A stretch of 29,592 bases of DNA from a virus, in IMG/VR virus record IMGVR_UViG_3300020424_000018, positions 1-29,592 of that record. One strand, 5' to 3'. Positions 5,970-13,114 of this stretch are shown in pieces (the stretch's first letter is position 1; each line of letters starts with the position of its first letter). The notes beneath the pieces were generated by a model that saw only the letters and a program-made list of their open reading frames with translations, was not told the origin of the DNA and did not search any database. Position numbers and translations under genes: made by a program.

Positions 5970-6000
5970 ATTATATAGCATTTTGTATTATTACTTGCAA
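5970..6000 (-). promoter_or_regulatory. Promoter of the 5940-4692 gene group
   Basis: TTGCAA (6000..5995), then TATATA (5977..5972) at 17 bases or TATAAT (5975..5970) at 19. The spacer ATAATACAAAATG is shared with the promoters at 2690-2719 and 26141-26169. A CAACACAACGGAGA leader follows. Confidence 0.55.
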
Positions 6001-6039
6001 ATAAAAGTATCACTTTTATTTAATTTATTTTATATTTTT

Positions 6040-6210
6040 TTATAGGACTATGATAATATATCCATTGTTTCTAAGTTCCTGAACTTTCAAGAGAGCTTGA
6101 GATAGATTTAATCCGAGAAGCTTTTGGAAGTACTTCGCAGCTGCTACACGTTGAAGCTTTCCGGTGAAGGTTATTGTAGTTGTATTGTTGATTGTATTGA
6201 TATTAAGCAT
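6040..6210 (-). CDS. Small protein resembling the L7/L12 C-terminal domain, 56 aa
   Basis: After an N-terminal Asn/Thr-rich strand, the segment RVAAAKYFQKLLGLNLSQAL followed by KVQELRNNG and a beta strand (YIIIVL) follows the K-V-A-x-I-K-x-h-x-x-x-x-G-L-x-L-x-x-A pattern of the ribosomal protein L7/L12 C-terminal fold. It is shorter than that domain. The start has AAGGAGCTGAC-ATG. It lies 25 bases after the stop of 6236-6394. The resemblance is at motif level only, and no ribosomal role is claimed. Confidence 0.55.
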   Translation of the reverse strand: MLNINTINNTTTITFTGKLQRVAAAKYFQKLLGLNLSQALLKVQELRNNGYIIIVL

Positions 6211-6235
6211 GTCAGCTCCTTATTGTTTATTTTGA

Positions 6236-6394
6236 TTATTTCCAAGACTCTATGAATTCTTCCAAACTATTCCATTCTAGGTCTCTAGTTTCTTCATCTA
6301 GTGAATCTACCACTTGACCATCTACTAAATAGAATGTCATGCCTAGTGTTCTGATTATCGTTGTTTCGTTTATGATTTCGATTGTGATTGTCAT
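6236..6394 (-). CDS. Acidic hypothetical small protein, 52 aa
   Basis: MTITIEIINETTIIRTLG is strand-rich and is followed by an acidic helical tail (DEETRDLEWNSLEEFIESWK). The ATG follows ACGGAGTTTAAA, and the promoter at 6424-6452 belongs to it. The gene heads a two-gene unit with 6040-6210. No family recognised. Confidence 0.6.
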   Translation of the reverse strand: MTITIEIINETTIIRTLGMTFYLVDGQVVDSLDEETRDLEWNSLEEFIESWK

Positions 6395-6423
6395 TTTAAA
6401 CTCCGTCATTAACTTATATATAT

Positions 6424-6452
6424 ATTTTATAACACGTTTCGTATTATGTCAA
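6424..6452 (-). promoter_or_regulatory. Promoter with a perfect operator dyad
   Basis: TTGACA (6452..6447), 17 bases, TAAAAT (6429..6424). The spacer carries ATAATAC-GAAAC-GTGTTAT, matching the dyad at 4446-4464 in sequence and position. Confidence 0.65.
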
Positions 6453-6491
6453 GCATATAAATAAAAAAAATGTAATTATTTGAAAAAAAGA

Positions 6492-6863
6492 TCATGCCCA
6501 TTGAATTTGCTGATCGTTTTGAATACAGTAACGACATACAGCTTCTAACCTTTCTAGTCTATTATAGATCTGCCCTTCAGTACTGCCACAATCAATTAAA
6601 GTAGCATATCTTTCAAGCTCCAGATTACCAGATTCTAGGCTAAAGTATTCTTCACCTTCATCTAGTAAGGCCGGCCTTACTGCTTGGGCTACAGTGTTCT
6701 TCTGAGCTGTTTGAACACGGCCCATCAAAACGATTGGAGACATTTCCCCAAACCAGCTCTCATCATCCAGATTGAATCCGAGAAGTTTCCAGATATCTGA
6801 AAAGTTTCGATTGCTAAAATTACAATCGACTTTATAATCACTTGAATAGAAAGATACAGACAT
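6492..6863 (-). CDS. Hypothetical protein, 123 aa
   Basis: MSVSFYSSDYKVDCNFSN... with LERLEAVCRYCIQNDQ near the C-terminus. There is no obvious signal or membrane segment. It contains several Cys, but not in a clear zinc-binding array. AAGGAGAATAA precedes the ATG, which abuts the stop of 6864-7022. It is the third gene of a 7203-6492 transcript. Function unknown. Confidence 0.6.
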   Translation of the reverse strand: MSVSFYSSDYKVDCNFSNRNFSDIWKLLGFNLDDESWFGEMSPIVLMGRVQTAQKNTVAQAVRPALLDEGEEYFSLESGNLELERYATLIDCGSTEGQIYNRLERLEAVCRYCIQNDQQIQWA

Positions 6864-7022
6864 TTATTCTCCTTTTTTATGTTTGGTCTTACGAGTATAT
6901 TTTTTCTTATTCTTATATATATTCTTTCTTCCTCGCCAGCTCGCTACTGTACCACCGTTTTCAAAGTGAGCTTTGCGGTCCAGTCCTTTGGCCTTTTTCA
7001 TTATTTTCATGATATCTTTCAT
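6864..7022 (-). CDS. Highly basic hypothetical protein, 52 aa
   Basis: Lys/Arg-rich throughout (MKDIMKIMKKAKGLDRK..., ending YKNKKKYTRKTKHKKGE) with a central GGTVASW turn. The charge suggests nucleic-acid or ribosome binding, but no family is recognised. A GAGGGGAAATAAC site precedes the ATG, 1 base from the stop of 7024-7203. It sits in a three-gene chain with almost no spacing. Confidence 0.6.
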   Translation of the reverse strand: MKDIMKIMKKAKGLDRKAHFENGGTVASWRGRKNIYKNKKKYTRKTKHKKGE

Positions 7023-7023
7023 G

Positions 7024-7203
7024 TTATTTCCCCTCTCTTTTGATAAGCTCTATAATTTCATCTTTCTCTTTCTTTGTGAGGTACTTCCAAGTACCATTCA
7101 CAAGCTCATTCATTAAAGATGATTTCTTCCAGCTCTCTTTGGCATGGATAATCTTCCATGCTTGTTGTCTAGCTTGATAGAGATAAGATGAGTAATAAGA
7201 CAT
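7024..7203 (-). CDS. Hypothetical protein, 59 aa
   Basis: MSYYSSYLYQARQQAWKIIH... KKEKDEIIELIKREGK: helical, basic, Tyr-rich at the N-terminus. The ATG follows AACAGCGGAGCTTATT and the promoter at 7236-7264. It is the first gene of the 7203-6492 unit. No family recognised. Confidence 0.6.
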   Translation of the reverse strand: MSYYSSYLYQARQQAWKIIHAKESWKKSSLMNELVNGTWKYLTKKEKDEIIELIKREGK

Positions 7204-7235
7204 AATAAGCTCCGCTGTTGATTGGTTATGTAATT

Positions 7236-7264
7236 ATCTTATAATACATATCGTGATATGTCAA
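7236..7264 (-). promoter_or_regulatory. Promoter with operator dyad for the 7203-6492 unit
   Basis: TTGACA (7264..7259), 17 bases, TAAGAT (7241..7236). The spacer ATATCAC-GATAT-GTATTAT is a slightly degraded dyad. A CAATCAACAGCGGAGC leader follows. Confidence 0.6.
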
Positions 7265-7344
7265 GCACTTTTTTTGAAATTATTTTTTTTTTTATTTTAC
7301 TTGTATAAATAGGATCTTCTTTGCTATTATATCAACACTTCCAA

Positions 7345-7657
7345 ATATCTCCTTTGAGATTACGGATTTAAGGCCTGGTTATGATAGGCTCTTTACAAAA
7401 TAAGCCGAGCTTGTGTATGGAATATGCACGTTTATAGCGAAGTGGAGCACTGAAGAGCTGAATAGTGAAATCCCTATATGGTCAAGTAACTTCCAAAGGT
7501 TTAGCGATACGAGTAAAAAGATTTATTCCGCACTACCATGCACTAAACAAGGACATTCCAGGCTCTCTACATAGTTTTTAATAAGCTGATTCAACAAGGT
7601 ATCATAGTTTTTTCAGCCCAAATAAAATGAACAACAAATATTATTGAGCGTTTTTTT
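7345..7657 (+). ncRNA. Candidate structured non-coding RNA, plus-strand orientation
   Basis: There is no coding frame with a ribosome-binding site on either strand between 7204 and 7825. Visible helices are ATCTC/GAGAT (7347-7360); a long-range GGCCTGG (7372-7378) with CCAGGCT (7558-7564); GTGTAT/ATGCAC (7413-7429); GTTTAG (7499-7504) with CTAAAC (7543-7548); and, inside the last, GAGTAAA/TTTATTC with an AAGA tetraloop (7511-7528). A further GCTGA/TCAGC (7585-7617) lies outside. Three helices each contain one G-U pair that would be an A-C mismatch on the other strand, which favours a plus-strand RNA. The 3' end may be near the T7 run at 7651-7657. No clear promoter was found, and the family is not recognised. 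An alternative is a packaging or replication site, since the likely small terminase gene is next door. Confidence 0.4.
7363..7380. repeat. Intergenic element, related copy 3
   Basis: CGGATTTAAGGCCTGGTT resembles the copy at 3717-3733 (CGGATATAACGGCCTGGTT). It forms part of the long-range helix of the candidate RNA. Confidence 0.35.
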
Positions 7658-7693
7658 GCTTAACATGGGATTGATCTGCTCTAGCAGCTTCAC

Positions 7694-7746
7694 CAGATTC
7701 ATCTAGATCTAGAAAAAAGTAAAAGAAAAAAGAAAAAAAGACACAC
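7694..7746. other. Palindrome and polypurine tract
   Basis: A perfect 12-base palindrome TCTAGATCTAGA (about 7699-7710) is followed by roughly 35 bases of almost pure purine on the plus strand. On the minus strand this gives runs of T that follow the hairpin at 7747-7766. Confidence 0.4.
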
Positions 7747-7766
7747 GTCTATGCTTTAGCTTAGAC
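7747..7766 (-). terminator. Candidate terminator of the replication operon
   Basis: GTCTATGC-TTTA-GC-TTAGAC type stem: GTCTA and TAGAC pair, with an inner GC/GC and one T-T mismatch. On the minus strand GTGTGTC and then repeated runs of 6-7 T follow. The T-run is set back by 7 bases, so strength is uncertain. It lies about 60 bases after the last gene of the operon (7826-8218). Confidence 0.45.
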
Positions 7767-7825
7767 AAAGGATCATACGATCTAAAAAGATCATCTTGGC
7801 AATATTGATCTACTGCTATATCAGC

Positions 7826-8218
7826 TTACTTCTTCATATCCCACTGCGATACATTCACAGGAGCTTTGATACTCATGTTTTCTGGTCCGGCCTCTGGTAG
7901 TGGCATTCCGGAAACCAAATGTAAAGTTTCATAAACATGGCCACCATGTGACTCTCTAACTGTTAGAGTAACGCCAGCTCTCGGTAAGACCACTCTATTT
8001 ATCGTTGACTTCTTAGCTATCTCTACGAGCTTCAACAGATCGGCTAGCTCCAAATACATTCTAACATCACGATCAGATTCTGGGCCTCCTAACGTGTAAT
8101 GACGTAGGATTTTATCTTGATTTGGTAGTTGTAACGGATTTATATCGCTATCTAAACTTCTCGTATCACCTCTGATCAAGCGATCTATGGTGCTTGTTAA
8201 TCGATCATTCTCCGGCAT
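7826..8218 (-). CDS. Hypothetical protein, 130 aa, linked to the small terminase gene
   Basis: MPENDRLTSTIDRLIRGDTR... includes a helical segment (YLELADLLKLVEIAKKS) and a strand-rich part (VTLTVRESHGGHVYETLHLV). AAAGGAGGATATAA precedes the ATG, and the gene overlaps the 3' end of the likely terminase gene by 14 bases, so the two are probably coupled. No family recognised; a packaging accessory role is only a guess from position. Confidence 0.6.
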   Translation of the reverse strand: MPENDRLTSTIDRLIRGDTRSLDSDINPLQLPNQDKILRHYTLGGPESDRDVRMYLELADLLKLVEIAKKSTINRVVLPRAGVTLTVRESHGGHVYETLHLVSGMPLPEAGPENMSIKAPVNVSQWDMKK

Positions 8219-8957
8219 TTATATCCTCCTTTGGATTGTACTTCCCTTGTAATGATAAGCTTTCAAATATTGCTACTAACTCTTTTGAATCTTCCAGCAT
8301 AGCTTGAATCAGATCGCCTCCAGACTTCTTTGCGTCTTTTACTCGGATTGTTTCTATAACTATCGATCCACCTTTGGCCTCATCTTCTTTGACTTTTCCT
8401 GTTAAATGATCTCGAAGATCCAACATTACCGGCAAATCTCTCAGTGTTACTTTTACATCACCGGTTTGTAAACAATCAGATATATATTGAATTGATCGGT
8501 CCACAAGATCCAAGTGTCTAGCTTTCATTTGATCATCAAATAATGTAGATTCTTTATTTTCTTTGACAGTACTCACTGACTGCTCGACCGTTTTAATAAC
8601 TTGTTCGCCTATCGGCCTGGAAGTCGTTCCAACAACAGAAATTGGTGCCAATATTCTCTTTTCGATTACTGCGATTTCCCTCATTCCATTTTTTTTGAAA
8701 TATAATTCATTATATGTTTTCTGTGCGATTGAATCATGAGCTGGTCCGGCCTCTTTGATCCGTTCTTCCCATTCAAACCGTTTTTTCCATTCACCAATTG
8801 AAGGGGCCGAACATCCAACCGCTTTAGCTACCGCTCTTTGACTTCGTTTGTTTGGAGCTTGCATAGCAAAAAGCAAAAATGCTCTATGAGCTTGTTCTTT
8901 CTCATTTTCATAGATTGCCATAGATAGCTTTATTTTCGATTCTTTTGACTTACTCAT
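8205..8957 (-). CDS. Likely terminase small subunit (HTH DNA-binding), 250 aa
   Basis: Residues about 38-63 (RSQRAVAKAVGCSAPSIGEW, then KKRFEWEERI) form a helix-turn-helix typical of phage terminase small subunits, with the characteristic W-x-x-R-x-x-W-x-x-R. The long helical C-terminal part would fit oligomerisation and large-subunit contact. The frame opens at 8978, but the ATG at 8957 has GAGGTACATGAT before it and is preferred. Small terminase proteins recognise packaging sites. The large subunit is not nearby, which is unusual. Alternative: a transposase-like or regulatory HTH protein. Confidence 0.55.
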   Translation of the reverse strand: MSKSKESKIKLSMAIYENEKEQAHRAFLLFAMQAPNKRSQRAVAKAVGCSAPSIGEWKKRFEWEERIKEAGPAHDSIAQKTYNELYFKKNGMREIAVIEKRILAPISVVGTTSRPIGEQVIKTVEQSVSTVKENKESTLFDDQMKARHLDLVDRSIQYISDCLQTGDVKVTLRDLPVMLDLRDHLTGKVKEDEAKGGSIVIETIRVKDAKKSGGDLIQAMLEDSKELVAIFESLSLQGKYNPKEDINAGE

Positions 8958-9142
8958 ATCATGTACCTCATTGAACATTACACTTTACAGAATCATAGAA
9001 ACAGCTTCATGTATCGAACAAAAGGATACATATTTTGAGTCTATAATATAGAAGTAATTTAACATGAAAAAGCTTGATGTGTAAGTTTGTATTTTGTTTA
9101 GTAGTAATCGAATGAATATAGATGTTGAGATTTTGCTAGTTT
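8958..9142. other. Intergenic leader of the small terminase gene
   Basis: No gene is seen. ATGTATC (9009-9015) and GATACAT (9025-9031) form a perfect 7-bp stem with a 9-base loop in the likely 5' leader. A TATATTATAG sequence just upstream (minus strand, about 9043-9052) could be a -10 box, without a clear -35. Confidence 0.4.
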
Positions 9143-9412
9143 TTATGTAGTTTGTAAGAACATGAAAATTAAGTGTAAAGAACAGAATAAGAATGTAAGA
9201 AAGTGTATGATCGTGTAAGGTTTTTTGTTATTGTTGTTTTTATTTAGAATCAGGATAGCGGTAGGAATACCGGAATCTTCGACAGGGATGATACTTTTTA
9301 TTTCGTATCCTGCTTGTAATAGAGTTGTAAGTTTTTGGTCTTTGAGTTCATCATCTATTTTATTGAGGTTGCATTTATAAGCTATGGTTATTTGGTTGTT
9401 TAAGTTGTTCAT
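9143..9412 (-). CDS. Small protein with a C-terminal hydrophobic segment, 89 aa
   Basis: The N-terminal 55 residues look like a compact alpha/beta module (ITIAYKCNLNKIDDELKD... LLQAGYEIKSIIPVE... TAILILNK). After an Asn/Lys linker the rest (YTIIHFLTFLFCSLHLIFMF) is a probable membrane span. AATAGGAATATAATC precedes the ATG, 2 bases from the stop of the QueD-like gene. The hydrophobic end may be an added extension of a normally shorter protein. Function unknown. Confidence 0.55.
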   Translation of the reverse strand: MNNLNNQITIAYKCNLNKIDDELKDQKLTTLLQAGYEIKSIIPVEDSGIPTAILILNKNNNNKKPYTIIHFLTFLFCSLHLIFMFLQTT

Positions 9413-9414
9413 GA

Positions 9415-9855
9415 TTATATTCCTATTGAATAAGAAGCTGAGTTATTTTTGTTTTCGATACATTCTACTTTGATACATTTCATGAGATCGGTATTTTGTT
9501 CAGAAAGGATATCGAACACGATTTTAGCGAAGTATTCAGATGATAGGTTTTCCACGACTCTCATTTGAATGATTTTTTTATGATGAAGAGTTTGAAAGAT
9601 ATTGATGTGTGGATCGTTTTCATCTACGAGGGTTGTATGGTCGAACATATATTTTAGTTGTTGTTTGGTGCCATTTTTTGAGAATATACCGAAGTCATTG
9701 ACCCAGTTATATTGATCAAGTTGTCCTTGAAAGGTAGCTATGAATTCAAGCGAGTATCCATGTATGTATTGACAATGAGAGTGTGTGGCTTTGTACTGTC
9801 TGAAAGCTACCGAATATCCGGAGAATCGTTTTGTGGATTGAAAGAAGTTTGTCAT
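9415..9855 (-). CDS. QueD / 6-pyruvoyl-tetrahydropterin-synthase-like phage protein, 146 aa
   Basis: The T-fold signature is clear: C28-x3-H32-G33 followed by a beta strand, then ND54FG, then FDHTT (71-75), in the order and spacing of QueD/PTPS enzymes. These make carboxy- or pyruvoyl-tetrahydropterin from dihydroneopterin triphosphate. The usual second His of HGH is Tyr (HGY, residue 34), and the first ligand of the zinc triad is not evident, though H25 and H27 are nearby. Metal binding and the standard reaction are therefore uncertain. A phage subfamily with this HGY form is familiar. No queC, queE or folE partner is in the window, so 7-deazaguanine synthesis cannot be inferred. AAAGGAACATC precedes the ATG. 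Confidence 0.75.
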   Translation of the reverse strand: MTNFFQSTKRFSGYSVAFRQYKATHSHCQYIHGYSLEFIATFQGQLDQYNWVNDFGIFSKNGTKQQLKYMFDHTTLVDENDPHINIFQTLHHKKIIQMRVVENLSSEYFAKIVFDILSEQNTDLMKCIKVECIENKNNSASYSIGI

Positions 9856-9869
9856 GATGTTCCTTTATT

Positions 9870-10643
9870 TTAGAATAGTTTCCATTGATGATCTTGAATA
9901 CGTTCTTTTGCAAGATTGAAGTAGGTGTTATCTTTTTCGATACCGATAAATTGACGTTTAAGATTGTATGCAGCTATACCAGTGCTTCCACTACCCATGC
10001 AATTATCCAATACAATTTCATTTTCGTTTGTGTATGTAAGAATGAGATATTGAAGTAGTGATATTGGTTTCTGAGTTGGATGTTTTACGAATTCTTTAGA
10101 TGTAGGGCGTAAAGAGTTAAATTCTAATATGGTAGATGGATTTTTGAGTTTTGTGTTATATTTGTTAGGATCTATTTCAATATGTTTAAGTCCTGTTTGT
10201 TCACTGCGTCTATTTACAAATGGTTTACCGCTTTTTTGTTGTGTTTTTATAGCTTTAGATCCATTTTCAGATCTTTGAATCATTTGTTTGTTATAGGTTG
10301 GTTGTTTTTTATAGAATACAGATATGAGTTCATGATATCGCATAGGTTGTTTGTTAGCTAGTGCTATGTTTGATGGGTTAGACTTTTTCCATATCCAATC
10401 ATATTTATAAAGATTTAAGTTGCTTAGTCTGAGATGAGAAGAAAAAGGCTCTTGACCAAACAAAACTATAGCTCCATTTGTTTTAATAATTCGTTCATAT
10501 TGGTGCCAAAGAAGATCAAACGGTATTACAGTATCCCATTTACAAGCTGTAGTACCATAAGGAAGATCGCATAGAATCATGTCGATACTTTGATCTTCAA
10601 TGTTTTTCATCAGTTCAAGACAATCACCATGTAATAATTTCAT
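9870..10643 (-). CDS. Beta-class DNA amino-methyltransferase (N6-A or N4-C), 257 aa
   Basis: Motif IV DLPY is at residues 26-29 and the SAM-binding motif I is near the C-terminus (DNCMGSGSTG, 213-222), so the order is that of beta-class amino-methyltransferases. HPTQKP (about 192-197) is the conserved segment before motif I. The middle 100 residues are the likely target-recognition region. The enzyme would transfer methyl from SAM to an adenine or cytosine amino group; the target is unknown. The C-terminus is HQWKLF, similar to sliding-clamp-binding motifs and to the QLKLF tails of the paralogues at 16583 and 17206. It lies just after the primase-helicase gene. ACAGGAAACTAAC precedes the ATG. 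Confidence 0.85.
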   Translation of the reverse strand: MKLLHGDCLELMKNIEDQSIDMILCDLPYGTTACKWDTVIPFDLLWHQYERIIKTNGAIVLFGQEPFSSHLRLSNLNLYKYDWIWKKSNPSNIALANKQPMRYHELISVFYKKQPTYNKQMIQRSENGSKAIKTQQKSGKPFVNRRSEQTGLKHIEIDPNKYNTKLKNPSTILEFNSLRPTSKEFVKHPTQKPISLLQYLILTYTNENEIVLDNCMGSGSTGIAAYNLKRQFIGIEKDNTYFNLAKERIQDHQWKLF

Positions 10644-10662
10644 GTTAGTTTCCTGTTCTTTG

Positions 10663-12600
10663 TTATTTATTTGGTACGATTATTTTGGCCCCTCTTTGAG
10701 CAGCTGGTGTGGATACCCATTCATCTTTATAAACACATGCTATGGGATCGAAAGCTAGAGTACAGTGGGAGCCTGCTTGCCCGAATTCGGATCTAACTTT
10801 ATCAAAGAATAGAGTAGTTGTTGGGTATGGTCTTTCTGTTGTTATAGGTTGACGTTGTACTACTACCCCAACGTGAGCGTCTTGTTTTATTGCTGAAGCA
10901 CCTTTGAGGTCAGATATTTTAACTCTGCGTTGTTGCACGTTTGAAAGGTTATTGGGGTGACATATGAGGAATATAGTTAGTTGAGAAGCGATAGCTATGG
11001 TGGCGAGTTCTCTAACAGCAGCTTCTATTTCTCTGCGTTCATCAGTGTTTTGGTCTGTATTTATGAGAAAACCTAGATGATCGATAAGTGCTATTTTGAT
11101 GTTGTATCTTCTTTGAGCGTATTTAATAGAGGATATGATATCTTGTAATAAAGCATTTCCATATTGATCGAGGATATAAAGAGGCATAGCTCCGAGTTGG
11201 TTCATAGCTGTTCTTCGTTGTTCTTTAGATACTTTTGTGAAGTCCTGCCCGAGTTGGCACCTGAGAAGTTTTTGACATGTTCCGATTGGAGATTGTTCGA
11301 AAGAGGTTAGCATGATAGGAACGCCTTGTTGAGCTTGATACCAACATTCAAAGGTGGCCCATGTTGTTTTACCGTGTCCTGTGTCACCGGTGATAACCCA
11401 TAAGCCGGCCCCTATGCCACCGGCACATGAATCTATTCTAGCGGATGAAGTTTTGAGTCCTCTGAGTTGTTGAGGATTTGATATAAGATCTTCGAGTTCA
11501 TCAAGATAGTCGCTTACGGTTTTGAGAGCAATATGTTCTTGAAAGGATACAGCTTTGTTTATAAACTTTTGAATATCATCAAGCCATTTCGTTTCCTCAT
11601 TATTCATAATGTATTCATTGAAGTCGTTGTATGTATCGCATTTCATTTTGTAACATCTTTCTTTTCCGAGTTTTGATGAAAGTTTATCAGCTCCTTCTTT
11701 ACCGGTTTCATCATCATCATAATTGATATAGATATTTTCAAAGGGTTCGATAGCGTCTAGCCAATCATCAGGCCAGTTGGATTTGGCCCCCGTAGTACCA
11801 GAACAGACGTTTACATTTGGGTTAGCTGATAGATATGCTAGTACATCAAATTCCCCTTCAGTGATGATTATATTGGTATCATAATGATGATCAAGGTTAT
11901 CTATATTAAATAGAGTCATAGGTCGACCGCTACAGTGTCGTATTTTCTTTTTTTCATCCTGTTTGGGAAGTGATCGGAATTTGAGATTTATAACTTCACC
12001 TTCTTTGTTTCGTAGTGGTATGACGATCCAAATATTATCAAATTGGTCAAGCATAGCTCCGAGTTGAAATTTTCGTATGACGTTATCTTTGATCTTTCTA
12101 TAATCATATAAGTATTCAATAACGTGAAGGCCAAAGGGCATATCATAAAGATTGTTATGATATTTAAGATGTATATCTTTTTCCCATTTGAAAGGGCTAT
12201 TTGATTCTTCGGGTGTGTTGTTTGTGGGTACTTGTTGATCGGTGAGGTTGTAAGTACTGATTATTTTCTTGAATGTTTCAGCTTGTTGATTGATATAAAG
12301 TTTGTTTTCTTCAGCCCAGTTCATTACTTTTTTACGATCTTCTTTAGGTAGTTCTCTGTATCGTTTATCTTGAAGTGTATATGCTATGAGATCGATAATA
12401 TTGCCGGTTGCTTTGCATTTGTGACAAGTCCAGCCTTTGAGGTTCTTAATGAAACCAATTGGAGGTCGTTTGTCGTTTGTTCCTCTTTTTTCAGCTCCAC
12501 AAGCTGGGCATGGTGTAATCATATTTTTTCTGATCGTTAGGCCGAGTGCTGAAGCTACTGAATGGATTCCTGATTCGTTGATTTGTTCATACCATTTCAT
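10663..12600 (-). CDS. Primase-helicase (T7 gp4-like), 645 aa
   Basis: An N-terminal zinc finger has C31, C34, C59 and C62. A TOPRIM region follows, with E248 in ITEGEFD and the acidic D295-D297 in YDDDETG. The C-terminal half is a RecA/DnaB-type helicase: Walker A GDTGHGKT at 405-412, Walker B ALIDHLG around D507, ICHPNN at about 547-551 and the SDLKGASAIKQDAH stretch near 563-576. The domain order and size match T7 gp4. The protein would unwind the fork and prime lagging-strand synthesis. Its ATG overlaps the TGA of the gene at 12597 (ATGA), which implies coupled translation. It is central to the replication module; no polymerase gene is in the window. Confidence 0.93.
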   Translation of the reverse strand: MKWYEQINESGIHSVASALGLTIRKNMITPCPACGAEKRGTNDKRPPIGFIKNLKGWTCHKCKATGNIIDLIAYTLQDKRYRELPKEDRKKVMNWAEENKLYINQQAETFKKIISTYNLTDQQVPTNNTPEESNSPFKWEKDIHLKYHNNLYDMPFGLHVIEYLYDYRKIKDNVIRKFQLGAMLDQFDNIWIVIPLRNKEGEVINLKFRSLPKQDEKKKIRHCSGRPMTLFNIDNLDHHYDTNIIITEGEFDVLAYLSANPNVNVCSGTTGAKSNWPDDWLDAIEPFENIYINYDDDETGKEGADKLSSKLGKERCYKMKCDTYNDFNEYIMNNEETKWLDDIQKFINKAVSFQEHIALKTVSDYLDELEDLISNPQQLRGLKTSSARIDSCAGGIGAGLWVITGDTGHGKTTWATFECWYQAQQGVPIMLTSFEQSPIGTCQKLLRCQLGQDFTKVSKEQRRTAMNQLGAMPLYILDQYGNALLQDIISSIKYAQRRYNIKIALIDHLGFLINTDQNTDERREIEAAVRELATIAIASQLTIFLICHPNNLSNVQQRRVKISDLKGASAIKQDAHVGVVVQRQPITTERPYPTTTLFFDKVRSEFGQAGSHCTLAFDPIACVYKDEWVSTPAAQRGAKIIVPNK

Positions 12601-13085
12601 TTTTGTTCGTTGTCCTTTGATTGTTGAGCAAAGATAGACATTTGAAGATTTGAGAGTGTTATGTTGGGCTCTTCTTCTTCACTTGATTCTTCGTATTCGT
12701 TGAATTCGTTTTGATAATATTTATCTACTTCTGATTTTTCTAGCAACATAAAAGGCATGAATAGATCTTGAGTAGGAATATTTTTGTTTTGTAGAGATTT
12801 CCATTTCTTAGCTCTACTGATTTTTTCTTTGATCTTTGATTTTCTGAAAAGATTATCAAGTGTTCCGTAGAATCGTTGAGCTTCATTATCACCATTGATA
12901 AACTTTACATAATCATCTTCGCTATTTGATAGATATTCAAATAGAAGTATGAGATCGTCTTTTGTTGTCTGTTTTAATATTGCTTTGATTTTCTTAATCT
13001 TTGCGTTTGATATGACAGACTTGTTTTTCTTTATATGTTTTCGATACTTGTTGTATTCATTGAATACAAATTCGTGATCTTGCAT
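12597..13085 (-). CDS. Probable replication accessory protein, 162 aa
   Basis: Basic N-terminal helical region (KKNKSVISNAKIKKIKAILK), then YVKFINGDNEAQRFYGTLDN and LFRKSKIKEKISRAKKW. This 'LDNLFRKSK' pattern is reminiscent of the C-terminal part of phage replisome organisers or helicase loaders. A Glu/Ser-rich acidic stretch lies near the C-terminus (ESSEEEEP). It is coupled by an ATGA overlap to the primase-helicase gene, which supports a helicase-loading or fork-related role. The family assignment is weak. An ACGGAATAAAC leader precedes the ATG. Confidence 0.5.
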   Translation of the reverse strand: MQDHEFVFNEYNKYRKHIKKNKSVISNAKIKKIKAILKQTTKDDLILLFEYLSNSEDDYVKFINGDNEAQRFYGTLDNLFRKSKIKEKISRAKKWKSLQNKNIPTQDLFMPFMLLEKSEVDKYYQNEFNEYEESSEEEEPNITLSNLQMSIFAQQSKDNEQK

Positions 13086-13114
13086 GTTTATTCCGTTGTA
13101 AAAAACAGCGATAT

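Noticed and set aside
7204-7825. Group I intron or known riboswitch in the gene-free stretch
   Set aside because: No recognisable P/Q/R/S core elements and no split gene on either side; no aptamer core could be identified.
9415-9855. 7-deazaguanine DNA modification pathway
   Set aside because: The QueD-like protein has an altered metal site, and the nearby PP-loop protein has PAPS-reductase rather than QueC motifs; no transglycosylase is seen.
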